Part shown: piece after piece, positions 30,571-42,926 of the stretch
How the letters are laid out: every line of letters starts with the position of its first letter
How positions within the stretch are numbered: the first letter of the stretch is position 1
Source of the DNA: Pelomonas dachongensis
GTDB lineage: Bacteria > Pseudomonadota > Gammaproteobacteria > Burkholderiales > Burkholderiaceae_C
DNA: 64,000 bases
Reading direction: 5' to 3'
Assembly (NCBI RefSeq): GCF_043555865.1
Contig: NZ_JBIGHY010000004.1
Span: 248,001-312,000 of the forward strand
The notes under the pieces: generated by a model
The model's input: the letters and a program-made list of their open reading frames with translations, nothing else
What the model was told of the DNA's origin: nothing
Databases searched by the model: none
Position numbers and translations under genes: made by a program

Positions 30571-30993
30571 ATGACGACCCACCGACCCACTCGAAGCACT
30601 GCGGCCTGGCTGGCCGCCGGCCTGATGGCCCTCACCGGCGTGGCCCACGCCGGCCCGGCGGCCAAGGATGCCGACCCGCTGAAGCTGCAGTACGAGCGCG
30701 AGAAGGCGGACTGCCTGACAGGCAAGAGCCAGCAGCCGCGCAGCACCTGCCTGAAGGAGGCCTCGGCCGCCTACGCGCAGGCACGCCAGGGCAAGCTGGC
30801 CTCGTCGACCGACCGCTCCGAGCAATGGGCCGCCAACGCGTTGAAGCGCTGTCAGGTCCAACCGGCGGAAGACCGCGAGATGTGCGAGCGCCGCGTGCGC
30901 GAAGGCCAGATCGTGGGCAGCGTGGAGGGCGGTGGCCAGCTGAAGACGCTGACCGTGCGTTCCACCGACATCCCGAAATCGCCGGGCAACTGA
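30571..30993 (+). CDS. Small secreted protein of unknown function
   Basis: A 140-residue protein with a clear signal peptide (hydrophobic core AAWLAAGLMALTGV, cleavage expected after AHA around residue 27). The mature part is charged and has four Cys residues (DCLTG, STCLKE, KRCQV, EMCERR) that could form two disulfides in the periplasm. I do not recognise a family. AGGAG is 7 bases upstream of the ATG. It is the last gene before a good terminator and may belong to the same operon as the two lipoproteins (41-base gap). Confidence 0.75.
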   Translation: MTTHRPTRSTAAWLAAGLMALTGVAHAGPAAKDADPLKLQYEREKADCLTGKSQQPRSTCLKEASAAYAQARQGKLASSTDRSEQWAANALKRCQVQPAEDREMCERRVREGQIVGSVEGGGQLKTLTVRSTDIPKSPGN

Positions 30994-31016
30994 GACCCGC
31001 AACCTCCGGGTGAGTG

Positions 31017-31050
31017 CGAAGGGCATCCGCAGGGTGCCCTTCGTCGTTTC
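31017..31050 (+). terminator. Rho-independent terminator of the lipoprotein operon
   Basis: CGAAGGGCA pairs perfectly with TGCCCTTCG around a 9-base loop and is followed by TCGTTTCTCC. It lies 24 bases after the stop of the small secreted protein and faces the convergent GlxA-like regulator. Confidence 0.75.
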
Positions 31051-31132
31051 TCCACTGGTGTCGCGGACGTTGGAGAAAGGGCTGCCGCAATCCCAGCGCG
31101 CGCTTGCATCGATCGGTTTATTGGACGAACGT

Positions 31133-32122
31133 TCAAGACCTCGCCACCGCGCGTTCCCGGAACTGCCTCCTGTGCGACGAGGGCGGAACGCCCACCACGT
31201 CGATGAACGCCGCCCTGAGCGCCGACACGGTCCCGAAGCCAGAGCGCTCGGCCACCACGGCGAGGGATTGATCACCACCTTCGAGCAGACCCTGGGCCAG
31301 CCTCACGCGCTCGTGGCGCAGCCACTGTTTGGGGCCCATTCCCACCTGCGCCGTGAAGTGGCGCAGGAAGTTGCGCTCGCTCATGGCCGCGCGGCCAGCC
31401 AGTTCTGACACGCGAAGCGGCTGATGCAGGTGTCGGCGTATCCAGTCCATCAGCGGCGACATCGCGCCATGGGGTTGCCGGGCAACGGGCGCGTCGACGA
31501 ACTGGGCCTGACTGGCGTCACGGTGCGGCGCCGTCACCATCGTGCGCGCGAGCAGGTTCGCAACTTCGGCGCCGTGGTCCTTTCTGACGACATGCAGACA
31601 AGCGTCGATGCCGGCTGCGCTCCCGGCGGAGCTGATGACATCGCCCTCGTCCACGTAGAGCACATCGGGCTGGAGTTCGACGTTCGGGAAGCGAGCGCGG
31701 AACGCCTCCGCAAAGCGCCAGTGCGTGGTGGCCCGCCGCCCATCCAGAACCCCGGCAGCCGCGAGAACAAACGTGCCAGTGCACAGTGACAACAGGCGCG
31801 CACCCCGCTGATGCGACCTGCGCAACGCCGTCAGCAGCGGCGCGGGAGGCATTTCCCCGTGGTCGCGCCAACCTGGCACCACGATCAGGTCCGCGGTACC
31901 GAGCGCGCGCAGGCCAGCGTCGGCCTGCAGGCGAAGCCGCCCCTTGGCCCGAAGCACTCCGGGCTCTCCCTGGATGACCCGAAAGCGGTAAGGCTGCACC
32001 ACAAACTCGGGCCGCTCGATGCCAAATACCTCTTGCGCGATCCCGGCCTCGAACAGGCTCCATTGGTCGTAGGCCAGGCAGGCCACATCGAGCGTGCGCG
32101 TGACGGAGGTGATGGATCGCAT
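31133..32122 (-). CDS. GlxA/FtrA-type transcriptional regulator (DJ-1/PfpI plus AraC HTH)
   Basis: A 329-residue regulator. The N-terminal DJ-1/PfpI-like domain (about 10-190) includes LIVVPGWRD and LLSLCTGTFVLAAAGVLDGR, with the nucleophile-elbow Cys, and a ligand is likely sensed here. The C-terminal AraC-type double helix-turn-helix (about 225-320) includes VSELAGRAAMSERNFLRHFT and GFGTVSALRAAFIDVVGVPP. The family usually activates neighbouring catabolic genes; the divergent gene at 32295 is the obvious candidate target, with 172 bases between starts. No operator was recognised. Confidence 0.92.
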   Translation of the reverse strand: MRSITSVTRTLDVACLAYDQWSLFEAGIAQEVFGIERPEFVVQPYRFRVIQGEPGVLRAKGRLRLQADAGLRALGTADLIVVPGWRDHGEMPPAPLLTALRRSHQRGARLLSLCTGTFVLAAAGVLDGRRATTHWRFAEAFRARFPNVELQPDVLYVDEGDVISSAGSAAGIDACLHVVRKDHGAEVANLLARTMVTAPHRDASQAQFVDAPVARQPHGAMSPLMDWIRRHLHQPLRVSELAGRAAMSERNFLRHFTAQVGMGPKQWLRHERVRLAQGLLEGGDQSLAVVAERSGFGTVSALRAAFIDVVGVPPSSHRRQFRERAVARS

Positions 32123-32294
32123 GGCGGATTATTGTTGATCTGTGTCTTTTCGGACGGTCGCGTGCCCGGCCGGCGCTCAGTAGAGTGCGGACATCGCCGG
32201 CCTGATGACCAGGGCCAATCCATCGCGTCGGAAGATCTGCGCGGCCTTGGCCGGCTGGTGATCGACCTCGCCCCCACAAGCTTTGGAGCGCTCC

Positions 32295-32978
32295 ATGTCC
32301 CATGCCCTTCATGATCAGCTCAACGTCACCGAGCAAGGACACCCCTCCCTGGGCGCTGCCGCCGACACCTTCGATCGCTTCGTCGGCAGTTGGGACATGG
32401 ACTGCGTGTTCACCGCCGCGGACGGTGTGCAGACCACAATGACCGGCGAGTGGCACTTCGGCTGGATCCTCGGTGGTCATGTGGTGCAGGACGTTTTGTA
32501 CTTCTATCCCAAGGGCCAACGTCCGCAGCACGCGGCCGAATTGCGAGGCGGCACGACCGTGCGGCTCTTCGACCCCAAGGCGAAACAGTGGCTCGTGTCG
32601 TGGTTTGCCGCGCTGCGCGGCGAAGTGATCCACCTCAAGGGCGGCGTCGAGGGCGATCGCATCGTGCTGCGCGGCGTGGACGTAGACGGCTCCAGTTTGC
32701 GTTGGTCGTTCAACGACATTCAACCGGATCGATTCCGCTGGCTTGGCGAAACGTCGGTCGACGGCGGCAAGCACTGGCGGGTCGAGCAGGAGATGCACTT
32801 GCGGCGGACGCCCCCGCCAGCGCGGTCTCCCAGTAGCGGGCGGTGGCGGCAGCACGACCCTCAAGCTGATCGAGGTGGCGGGAATGTATCGGGAGTGCCG
32901 AGCGGCGGCGCTGGCGAAGTAGTCGAGGGCGACCAGCCTCCCGCACAAATCCCGCATGGCGGGCTACTTCTCCGATGA
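32295..32978 (+). CDS. DUF1579-like protein with an atypical C-terminal tail
   Basis: A 227-residue protein. Residues about 20-175 resemble the small beta-barrel DUF1579 family (FDRFVGSWDMDC, MTGEWHFGWILGGHVVQDV, ETSVDGGKHWRVEQEMHLRR). The last roughly 50 residues are Pro/Gly/Arg-rich and do not look like part of the fold. In another frame a stop occurs at 32834-32836, so a frameshift or loss of the original stop is plausible. GGAG lies 6 bases before the ATG at 32295, which decides the start over TTG 32283. The frame ends 4 bases before the 3' end of the convergent tRNA gene. No function can be given. Confidence 0.65.
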   Translation: MSHALHDQLNVTEQGHPSLGAAADTFDRFVGSWDMDCVFTAADGVQTTMTGEWHFGWILGGHVVQDVLYFYPKGQRPQHAAELRGGTTVRLFDPKAKQWLVSWFAALRGEVIHLKGGVEGDRIVLRGVDVDGSSLRWSFNDIQPDRFRWLGETSVDGGKHWRVEQEMHLRRTPPPARSPSSGRWRQHDPQADRGGGNVSGVPSGGAGEVVEGDQPPAQIPHGGLLLR

Positions 32979-32982
32979 GCGC

Positions 32983-33057
32983 TGGTCCCTCCGACAGGAA
33001 TCGAACCTGTATCTGCCGCTTAGGAGGCGGCCGTTCTATCCATTGAACTACGGAGAG
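32983..33057 (-). tRNA. tRNA-Arg (anticodon CCU)
   Basis: A full cloverleaf folds on the minus strand. The acceptor CTCTCCG pairs with CGGAGGG, the D-stem is GTTC/GAAC, the anticodon stem is GCCGC/GCGGC with loop CTCCTAA (anticodon CCT, reading AGG), the T-arm is ACAGG-TTCGATT-CCTGT, the discriminator is A, and CCA is encoded. Length is 75 with CCA. The 3' end points toward the DUF1579-like gene. Confidence 0.96.
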
Positions 33058-33151
33058 ATTCACTCGCGCGGGCCTGCGGCCACGCGAGGGCGCGGATTCT
33101 CGCATGACCCTGGCGGCGGGCCGGGCTATCACTGTCATTGCGAGCATTGCA

Positions 33152-33180
33152 TTGCCCCATCACGGCCGGTTTCCTAGACT
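33152..33180 (+). promoter_or_regulatory. Possible katG promoter
   Basis: TTGCCC (33152-33157) and TAGACT (33175-33180) are separated by 17 bases, each matching consensus at 4 of 6 positions. The expected start leaves a roughly 22-base leader before katG. No convincing OxyR site was recognised. Confidence 0.42.
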
Positions 33181-33208
33181 GCAAGGGACCGAGAAACAGG
33201 AGACCCCG

Positions 33209-35410
<2,202 letters not shown>

Positions 35411-35467
35411 CAAGAGTGGGCAGGGCGGCGCACCAGAATGCGCCGTCCCACCCGATCCAGGAGTTCC

Positions 35468-35824
35468 ATGACCACCACCCACCAAGGCAGCTGCCACTGT
35501 GGCCGCGTGAAATTCGAAGTTGACGGCGAGATCGACTCGGCCGTGGCGTGCAACTGCTCGATGTGCCAGCGCAGAGGCTCGCTGCTGTGGTTTGCGCCGC
35601 GCAGCAGCCTGCGGTTGCTGACGCCGGAGAGCGACCTCGCCAGCTACACCTTCAACAAGCACGTCATCCAGCACCGCTTCTGCGCCACCTGCGGCATCCA
35701 TCCGTATGGTGAGGGCAAGGCGCCCAATGGCGACGCGACGGCCGCGATCAACATCCGCTGCCTCGATGGCATCGACCTCGCGGCCGTGCCGGTGCATACC
35801 TACGACGGTCGCGCGATGCCGTGA
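35468..35824 (+). CDS. GFA-family (glutathione-dependent formaldehyde-activating-like) protein
   Basis: A 118-residue zinc-binding protein. The fold is marked by CHCGRVKFEV near the N-terminus, CNCSMCQRRGSLLWF in the middle and FCATCGIHPYG, together supplying the usual Cys ligands for two zinc ions. Family members include a protein proposed to assist S-hydroxymethylglutathione formation, but most members, including short ones like this, have no assigned reaction. AGGAG lies 5 bases before the ATG. It follows katG on the same strand after 57 bases and may be partly co-expressed. Confidence 0.88.
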   Translation: MTTTHQGSCHCGRVKFEVDGEIDSAVACNCSMCQRRGSLLWFAPRSSLRLLTPESDLASYTFNKHVIQHRFCATCGIHPYGEGKAPNGDATAAINIRCLDGIDLAAVPVHTYDGRAMP

Positions 35825-35859
35825 CTGAAGCCGCCCACCCTGCCGGCGGGCGGCTTCAG
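35825..35859. terminator. Bidirectional hairpin between convergent GFA and tamB genes
   Basis: CTGAAGCCGCCC pairs perfectly with GGGCGGCTTCAG around an 11-base loop. The stem begins right after the GFA stop codon and includes the tamB stop codon. The T-runs on either side are short. Confidence 0.65.
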
Positions 35860-38800
35860 TTCCACTTCCACTGCCAGATCAGGTCCAGCGCGGTGTTGTC
35901 GCCGGTCTGGGCCCGCAGCGTGAAGCGCTGCGCGATGCGGTAGATCAGCTGCCAGCTGCCGGTGGTCTCGTTCAGGCTGCGCTCATAGCCGAGGTAGAAG
36001 CGCCGCGAGATCTGCTTGCCCAGCCGCACGATGGTGGCGCGCGTGTCGTCGTCGCTCTGCGACAGCGACAGCTCGTCCAGCCCCAGCTGCCGCAGCGCGC
36101 GGCCGGTGGCGCCTTCGCCCTCGCCGCTGAGCAGCGCCACCGCCGCGCGCTGCAGCAGCGCCGTGTCGGTGCGGCCCAGGCCATCGGGCGCGCGACCCAG
36201 CAGCAGCCACGACAGCTTGTCGGTATCGCTCATGTCGGGCTCGGAGTACAGGTTCACGCGCGGCGACATGGCCGTGCCGCCGACATACACGCCCACGCGC
36301 ACATCCAGGTTGGGCCGCACGGCCAGCAGGTCCAGCGACGGGTTGTCCAGCGTGCCGGTGAACGTGATGTCGCCGCGCTCGATGTCCAGCTTCTGGCCGT
36401 AGGCCGCGTACTGGCCGCCATCGGCGTCCAGCTTTCCGGTCACGCGCAGCGGGTTGCCGTCCTTTTGTTGAATGGCAAGCTGGCCGCGCAGCTTCGTCGC
36501 CAGGCCACGTCCGCGGACCTTGAAATCGCGACCGAAGTCCAGCGCGATGTTGATCTGCGAGTTGCGCGCTGCCTGGGGCGCTGGTGGCGCCGCGGGGTCC
36601 TTCGGGCCGGCATCGCGTGCACCGCGCAGCACCGTCACGTCGCCGGCCAGCGCGGGCGCGTCGCCGCGCGTGAAGTCGATCAGGCCTTCGTCCGCGCGCA
36701 GCTTGCCGACGAGGTTCAGGCCCTTGTCGTCGAGGTCCAGCGTGGCTTCGCCGCTGGCGACGATGCGTCGGTCCACTCGCGACAGCACGCGCAGCTTGTC
36801 GGCCTTCAGCTCGATGTGCGCGGTGGGCTGAGCGCCCAGTTCGGCCCGGCCGCTGGCACGCAGCCAGCCGTCGCCGCCCTTGGCTTCCAGCCGCGTCAGC
36901 TCGGCGTGCTGGCCCTTCAGGTCCAGCGCGAAGCGCCCCTCAGTGAAATCGACGCCGTACAGCAGGTGGCGCAGCGCCAGGCCGTCGGCCTCGATGCGGC
37001 CGTTCAGCTGCGGCGCCCCGGCGCGGCCCGACAGCTGCATTTCAGCCGCTGCCCGGCCGGCCAGCCGCCAGCCGGCCGGCACCCAGGCGCCCCAGGTGGC
37101 CAGCTGTGCGACGTTGGCCTGCAGCACGCCCTCGACCGGCGTCTGCGCATCGGGCAGCAGGCCGGTGGGGCGCAGCGTGATGGCGCCGCCCAGGCTGCCC
37201 AGCTCGCGGCCGGCCAGACCCTGGGCGATGGTCCAGACGCCGTCGTTGACGTTGACCGCCAGTCGCAGGTCGCTCAGGCCCAGCGAGCGGGTGCCGAACT
37301 CGTCGGTCACGTGCAAGTCGCCGCCCTGACGCTCCAGCAGGATTTCGCCGCTGAGCCGGTCATTCAACAGCAGCGAGGCGTGGCCGGTCACGCGCAGGTC
37401 GCCACCCCAGCCAAAGTCCGGCTGCCAGCGTGCCAGCAGCGGCGCGACGGCCAGGTCCTCCAGCTGCAAATCGGCACGTCCTTCAGGCTTGTTGCCACCC
37501 CGCCAGCTCAAGGTCTGCCAGCGCACAAAGGCGCCGCCCACCTCGGCGCGGCCGGGTTCTGCCGACACCTGCAGGCCGTCGTCGCCCAGGCCCACCCGCA
37601 GCGCGACGTTGCTGGCCGCCAGCGTGGCCGGCGTGTTGGGGCGCAGCGGGGCCACGTCCAGCCGGGCGATGCGGCCCGTCCAGGCGCTGCCGTCCCAGCC
37701 GCCCTGGGCCTGCAGCGTGGCGCCGAGGTTCAAGTCCTGCGGGTCACGCGGGACGCGGCCGGCCAGCTGCACCTTCATTTCATGCGCACTGCGCTTGCCC
37801 TGCAGCTCGAGCTTGACGAGCTTGAGCTGCACCTGCGGCTGGCGCACACCGCCGGCTTCGAGCTGCAGCATCAGCGGCGCGTCGCCGCCCTCGCCGGGCA
37901 GCGGCAGCGCCCAGCGCGCCTTGGCGCTTTCCACCGAGAGGTTGGGGGCGCTGACGGCCTTCAGCGTGGCGTTGCCGCTGCCGCCCAGCTGCCAGACCGC
38001 GGCAGGCATGGCCTTGGGGGCGAGCTTGCCGAGCTTGCCCAACGCGGCGACGGGCTTCACGCGCGCGAGGCCGACATCGCCGTCGCCCTCGACGTTGCCG
38101 GCGACGGGGCCTTGCTTGAACAGCGCGAGCAGCGGGTTCAACTCCGCCAGCTTCGACGCCTGCAGCTTGAACTTGGCCGCGACCGCGTCGGGTCGTGCGT
38201 CGCCGCTGGCCTGCACGCGGTTCTGGCCCAGACGCGCGTCGATGTCGAACGCGGCGGGGTCGGCCACGCGGGCGCGGCTGAGCTTGACGCGGCCGTCCAG
38301 TGGCAGACCGCCGAACTGGCCGGGCAGCAACGTCGCGTCGGCGGTGCCGGTGGCGTTGTCCACGCTGTGGCCCTGCACGTCCAGCGTGGCGTCGGCATTC
38401 AGCCGGGTGGGGGCGGGCAGCCGCGCCCAGGCCGAGCCGGGCTCGCCGCGCCACAGCAGGTGCGGGTCGAACTGGCGCAGCTGGGCCTGCAGCTTCGCGG
38501 CGACCTGCGTCGGGCCCTGCGTCGGCGTGGTGGTGTCGACACGCCCGGTGGCCTGCAGCTGCGCCTCGCCGCTGGTCAGGCGGGCCTCCTCGATCTGCCA
38601 CTGGCTGCCTTGCTCGTGCAGCTGGCCTTGCACGCGTGCCTGCAGCCGCAGCGGGCGCTGCTCGAGCGTGCCGCGCAGGTCCAGCCGGGCCTGCAGCGGC
38701 TGGCTGGGCCCGCCGGACACAGCCAGCGGGCCGTCCAGCCGCGCCGGCGCGGCGCGGGCGTCCAGTGCCTCGGGGCGCAGACCTTGCACGCGCGCGTCCA

Positions 38801-39854
38801 GTTGCCAGCGGCCGTCGGCTTCGCGCTTGCCCTGGCCTTGCACGCGGCCGCCGCCGGACAGCTGGGCGTCCAGCTGTGTCAGGCGCAGGCTGGTGAGCTG
38901 ATCGGGCCGGCCGGCGACGGCCAGCGTGAGCTGGTGCACCGGCAGCGCCCCCTGGTCCCAGCGGCCTGGGATGGCATTGGCAAGGCTGGCCTGCAGCGTG
39001 GCCTCTGCGTCGCGGGCTGGCGCGTTGAGCCGGGCTGTGCCGGTCAGCGCGGTGCGGGGGAGGCCTGGCACCAGCGCTTGCAGCGCGGCGAGGTTGAACT
39101 TGTCGGCCTGCAGCTGCAGCGTGGTGACGGGCCAGGGCGCGAACGGGAGGATCTGGCCTTCGGCCTTGAGCTTCTGCTCGGCGGCCTCGAACTCGGCCTT
39201 GGCGGCCAGCTGGGCCAGCGGCCCGCGCGCAGCTGCCACGGCCACCCAGGGCAACTCGGTCGCGGCCTGCTGCTGGATGTTGACCGTGGCCTCGGTGTGC
39301 AGTGGCGCGGCGCTGTCGACCCTGGCCTCACCGCCCACCAGCAGGTGTTGCCAGCGCGCGCTCTTCAGCTTCAGGTGGTGGGTGCCGCTGCGCGGGAGTT
39401 GCACCTCGGCGTCCAGCTCGCGCAGGGGCGGCTGGTCGGCGGCCCAGCTGAGGCTGCCGACCTGCAGCCGGCCGATGTGCACGCCCACCGGCAGGGACAG
39501 GTCTTGCGGCGCGACCAGCGGGCTCGTGCTGGGCTGGGTACGGATCAGGATCTCGTCGACCTGCAGTTCTGAAGCACGCAATTGGCGCGACCCGAAGCTG
39601 GCGCCCAGGCCCGACCAGCGCAGCCCGCTCAGCTCGGCCGTGCCGCCGGCCCAGGTCAGCAGCAGGCGCCTGGCGCGGAAGGTTCCGGTCAGCGAGCCCT
39701 CGGGGGACTCGACCTGCACGCCGGGCACATGGGCCAGCAGCCAGGCGGCGCCGGATGGGCGCTGCAGCAGCCAGGTGATGAACGCCACCGCGACCGCGAC
39801 GACGATTGCCACGCCGATCAGCGTGGCGCGCAGCACGCGCAGCGAGCGCCTCAC
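35856..39854 (-). CDS. tamB: Translocation and assembly module protein TamB
   Basis: A 1332-residue, very long periplasm-spanning protein that works with TamA in outer-membrane biogenesis and phospholipid transport. An N-terminal signal anchor (RATLIGVAIVVAVAVAFITWLL) is followed by about 1000 residues of repetitive beta-taco-type sequence. The conserved C-terminal DUF490 domain shows QKLDIERGDITFTGTLDNP, DVRVGVYVGGTAMSPRV and SWLLLGRAPDG. The start is GTG at 39854, which overlaps the tamA stop (GTGA), so the two are translationally coupled. It is the last gene of a seven-gene minus-strand operon. Confidence 0.94.
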   Translation of the reverse strand: MRRSLRVLRATLIGVAIVVAVAVAFITWLLQRPSGAAWLLAHVPGVQVESPEGSLTGTFRARRLLLTWAGGTAELSGLRWSGLGASFGSRQLRASELQVDEILIRTQPSTSPLVAPQDLSLPVGVHIGRLQVGSLSWAADQPPLRELDAEVQLPRSGTHHLKLKSARWQHLLVGGEARVDSAAPLHTEATVNIQQQAATELPWVAVAAARGPLAQLAAKAEFEAAEQKLKAEGQILPFAPWPVTTLQLQADKFNLAALQALVPGLPRTALTGTARLNAPARDAEATLQASLANAIPGRWDQGALPVHQLTLAVAGRPDQLTSLRLTQLDAQLSGGGRVQGQGKREADGRWQLDARVQGLRPEALDARAAPARLDGPLAVSGGPSQPLQARLDLRGTLEQRPLRLQARVQGQLHEQGSQWQIEEARLTSGEAQLQATGRVDTTTPTQGPTQVAAKLQAQLRQFDPHLLWRGEPGSAWARLPAPTRLNADATLDVQGHSVDNATGTADATLLPGQFGGLPLDGRVKLSRARVADPAAFDIDARLGQNRVQASGDARPDAVAAKFKLQASKLAELNPLLALFKQGPVAGNVEGDGDVGLARVKPVAALGKLGKLAPKAMPAAVWQLGGSGNATLKAVSAPNLSVESAKARWALPLPGEGGDAPLMLQLEAGGVRQPQVQLKLVKLELQGKRSAHEMKVQLAGRVPRDPQDLNLGATLQAQGGWDGSAWTGRIARLDVAPLRPNTPATLAASNVALRVGLGDDGLQVSAEPGRAEVGGAFVRWQTLSWRGGNKPEGRADLQLEDLAVAPLLARWQPDFGWGGDLRVTGHASLLLNDRLSGEILLERQGGDLHVTDEFGTRSLGLSDLRLAVNVNDGVWTIAQGLAGRELGSLGGAITLRPTGLLPDAQTPVEGVLQANVAQLATWGAWVPAGWRLAGRAAAEMQLSGRAGAPQLNGRIEADGLALRHLLYGVDFTEGRFALDLKGQHAELTRLEAKGGDGWLRASGRAELGAQPTAHIELKADKLRVLSRVDRRIVASGEATLDLDDKGLNLVGKLRADEGLIDFTRGDAPALAGDVTVLRGARDAGPKDPAAPPAPQAARNSQINIALDFGRDFKVRGRGLATKLRGQLAIQQKDGNPLRVTGKLDADGGQYAAYGQKLDIERGDITFTGTLDNPSLDLLAVRPNLDVRVGVYVGGTAMSPRVNLYSEPDMSDTDKLSWLLLGRAPDGLGRTDTALLQRAAVALLSGEGEGATGRALRQLGLDELSLSQSDDDTRATIVRLGKQISRRFYLGYERSLNETTGSWQLIYRIAQRFTLRAQTGDNTALDLIWQWKWN

Positions 39855-41701
39855 AGCGTGACTCCGACTGAAAAGTGCAGCCGCCACTTGCCGGTCTCTT
39901 GCGCGCGCGCGACGTCGATGCGCAGCGGGCCGACCGGGCTGCGCCAGCGCACGCCAGCGCCGTAGCCCAGCACGGGCTTGAAGTCGTTCCACCGCGACGC
40001 CGCATTGCCGGCGTCGACGAACACCGCGCCCAGCACGCTGGGCAGGCTGGCTGTGAACGGGCGCGCGACCTCGATGCTGCCGGTGGCCAGCACGCGGCCG
40101 CCCACGGTCAGACCGTTCTCGGTCGGCCCGAGGCTGCGGTAGGCGTAGCCGCGCACGGACTCGTCGCCGCCGGCCAGGAAGCGCAGCTTCTCCGGCACGC
40201 CGACCTGCTCGCGCGCGATGACCTGCGCCACCTCGGCGCGGGCCGAGCCGAACCAGCCGCCCAGCGGCTTGTAGTAGCCCAGCTTGAACTGCAGGCGGCT
40301 GAAGGGGCCGCTGTCGTCCGTGCCGCCGCCGCGCACGTGGCCGGCGCCGACGAGCAGCAGCGCCTGGTAGCCCTGGGTGGGCAGCAGCGAACTGTCCAGA
40401 CGGCGGCGCACATACTGCTGGTTCAGCGAGATGGCCAGGTTGGTGTTGACCTGACTGGCAGCGGTCTCGCGCGCGCGCAGCAGCTCGACATAGGTCAGCT
40501 TGTCGTCCTGCGGCGACTCGTAAATGCGCCCCAGCCGCAGGCCCAGGTTCTGCGCGATGGTGTCGCCGGTGCGGTCCTGCTCGAACTGCAGCGACGCGAG
40601 GTTGCGCTTCAGGTCGGGCTGCGGATGCGAGCTGAGTTCCAGCTCCACGCCGCGCAGGTCGCGGCTGAGCTGCACCTTGGACCGCGCCCGTACCGACTGG
40701 CCGAAAGGCCGGCGGTGCAGGTGTTCCACGCTGATGCTCTGGCCGTTGTTGGCGTGGTAGCCCACGGCCACGGTGGCCTGCTGCAGCGACGACTCGGTCA
40801 GCGAGATCAGCACGGGGCTGGTGCCATCGGCCTCGACGGTCTCGGTTTGCAACTGCACGCGCACCGCGTCGAACAGCTGCGTCTTGGCCAGGCGCTCTTG
40901 GAATTCGGTCAGCTTCTGCTCGGTGTAGGGCTCGCCCCGATCAAAGGCGGCGAGCCGCACGACCGACTCGCGGCTCTGGCGCTGCAGGCCCTCGATGCGC
41001 AACTCGCCCAGCTTCGCGCGGTTGCCGCTGGCCATCACCAGCCGCAACTCGACGGTGTTGTTGTCGGGGTCCACGCGCGCGTTGGTCTCGGCCCAGCGCG
41101 CCTGCGGGAAGCCGCCGGTGCGGGCGCGTACCAGCAGGTCGCTCTTGCCGCTGCCCCACTGGCCCTGCGTGAAAGGCTTGCCCTCGGACAGCGGCCAGGC
41201 GCGGCGCAGCGCGTCGCGCAGCGCCAATGCATCGGCGTTGCCGGCGCCGTCCTGCGCCAGGCCCTCCTGGAACTCCAGTACGACGTGGGACACGACCGTG
41301 CGAGGCCCCGGCGTGACCTTCAGCCGCAGCCGCGAGGCATCGTCCGCGTCGCGCTCCACGTCGGCGCTGGCGTTGAAGTAGCCCTCGGTTTCCAGCAGCG
41401 TCTGGGCCTGGGCGGGCGCCGCCGCGGCAAGGCGGGCCAGCTCGACGCGGCTCAGTGCGGCCTCGCTGGCGCGGTAGCGGGCGATGTCGAGGTGCTGGCC
41501 GAGCAGCTTGCGCAGATCGTTGTCGCGCGTGTCGCCGTCGACCTCGATGGCGAGGTCATAGACGGCCGGCGCATCGGCTGCCGCGTCAGGCGCCGGTACG
41601 GGCGCGGGCAGACCGGTGGCGGGTTCGGAAGGCTTGGGGCTCAGTGCGGAGCAGCCGGCCAGCAGCGCTGCGGACAGCAGCAGCGCGATCAGTCGGGTCA
41701 T
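39851..41701 (-). CDS. tamA: TamA-type outer-membrane barrel protein with an N-terminal lipobox
   Basis: A 616-residue Omp85-family protein. Three POTRA domains (about 45-270) precede a 16-strand beta barrel with the family block FLAGGDESVRGYAYRSLGP and a C-terminal strand ending RLHFSVGVTL. The N-terminus MTRLIALLLSAALLAGCSAL is a lipoprotein signal with lipobox LAGC, followed by a Pro/Ala linker. E. coli TamA is not lipidated; lipidated TamL is known in Bacteroidota. It partners with TamB, which follows with a 4-base overlap. It begins 12 bases after the VWA gene. Confidence 0.93.
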   Translation of the reverse strand: MTRLIALLLSAALLAGCSALSPKPSEPATGLPAPVPAPDAAADAPAVYDLAIEVDGDTRDNDLRKLLGQHLDIARYRASEAALSRVELARLAAAAPAQAQTLLETEGYFNASADVERDADDASRLRLKVTPGPRTVVSHVVLEFQEGLAQDGAGNADALALRDALRRAWPLSEGKPFTQGQWGSGKSDLLVRARTGGFPQARWAETNARVDPDNNTVELRLVMASGNRAKLGELRIEGLQRQSRESVVRLAAFDRGEPYTEQKLTEFQERLAKTQLFDAVRVQLQTETVEADGTSPVLISLTESSLQQATVAVGYHANNGQSISVEHLHRRPFGQSVRARSKVQLSRDLRGVELELSSHPQPDLKRNLASLQFEQDRTGDTIAQNLGLRLGRIYESPQDDKLTYVELLRARETAASQVNTNLAISLNQQYVRRRLDSSLLPTQGYQALLLVGAGHVRGGGTDDSGPFSRLQFKLGYYKPLGGWFGSARAEVAQVIAREQVGVPEKLRFLAGGDESVRGYAYRSLGPTENGLTVGGRVLATGSIEVARPFTASLPSVLGAVFVDAGNAASRWNDFKPVLGYGAGVRWRSPVGPLRIDVARAQETGKWRLHFSVGVTL

Positions 41702-41713
41702 CAGGCTGCTACC

Positions 41714-42904
<1,191 letters not shown>

Positions 42905-42926
42905 GGCCGGCCGATTATCAGAGTGC

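Noticed and set aside
31050..33057. Genomic island integrated at tRNA-Arg
   Set aside because: No integrase and no direct repeat of the tRNA 3' end was found between 31 and 33 kb, so it is kept only as a weak possibility.
33100..33151. OxyR operator upstream of katG
   Set aside because: The region has some CTAT and ATTG pieces but they do not fit the spaced OxyR consensus well enough.
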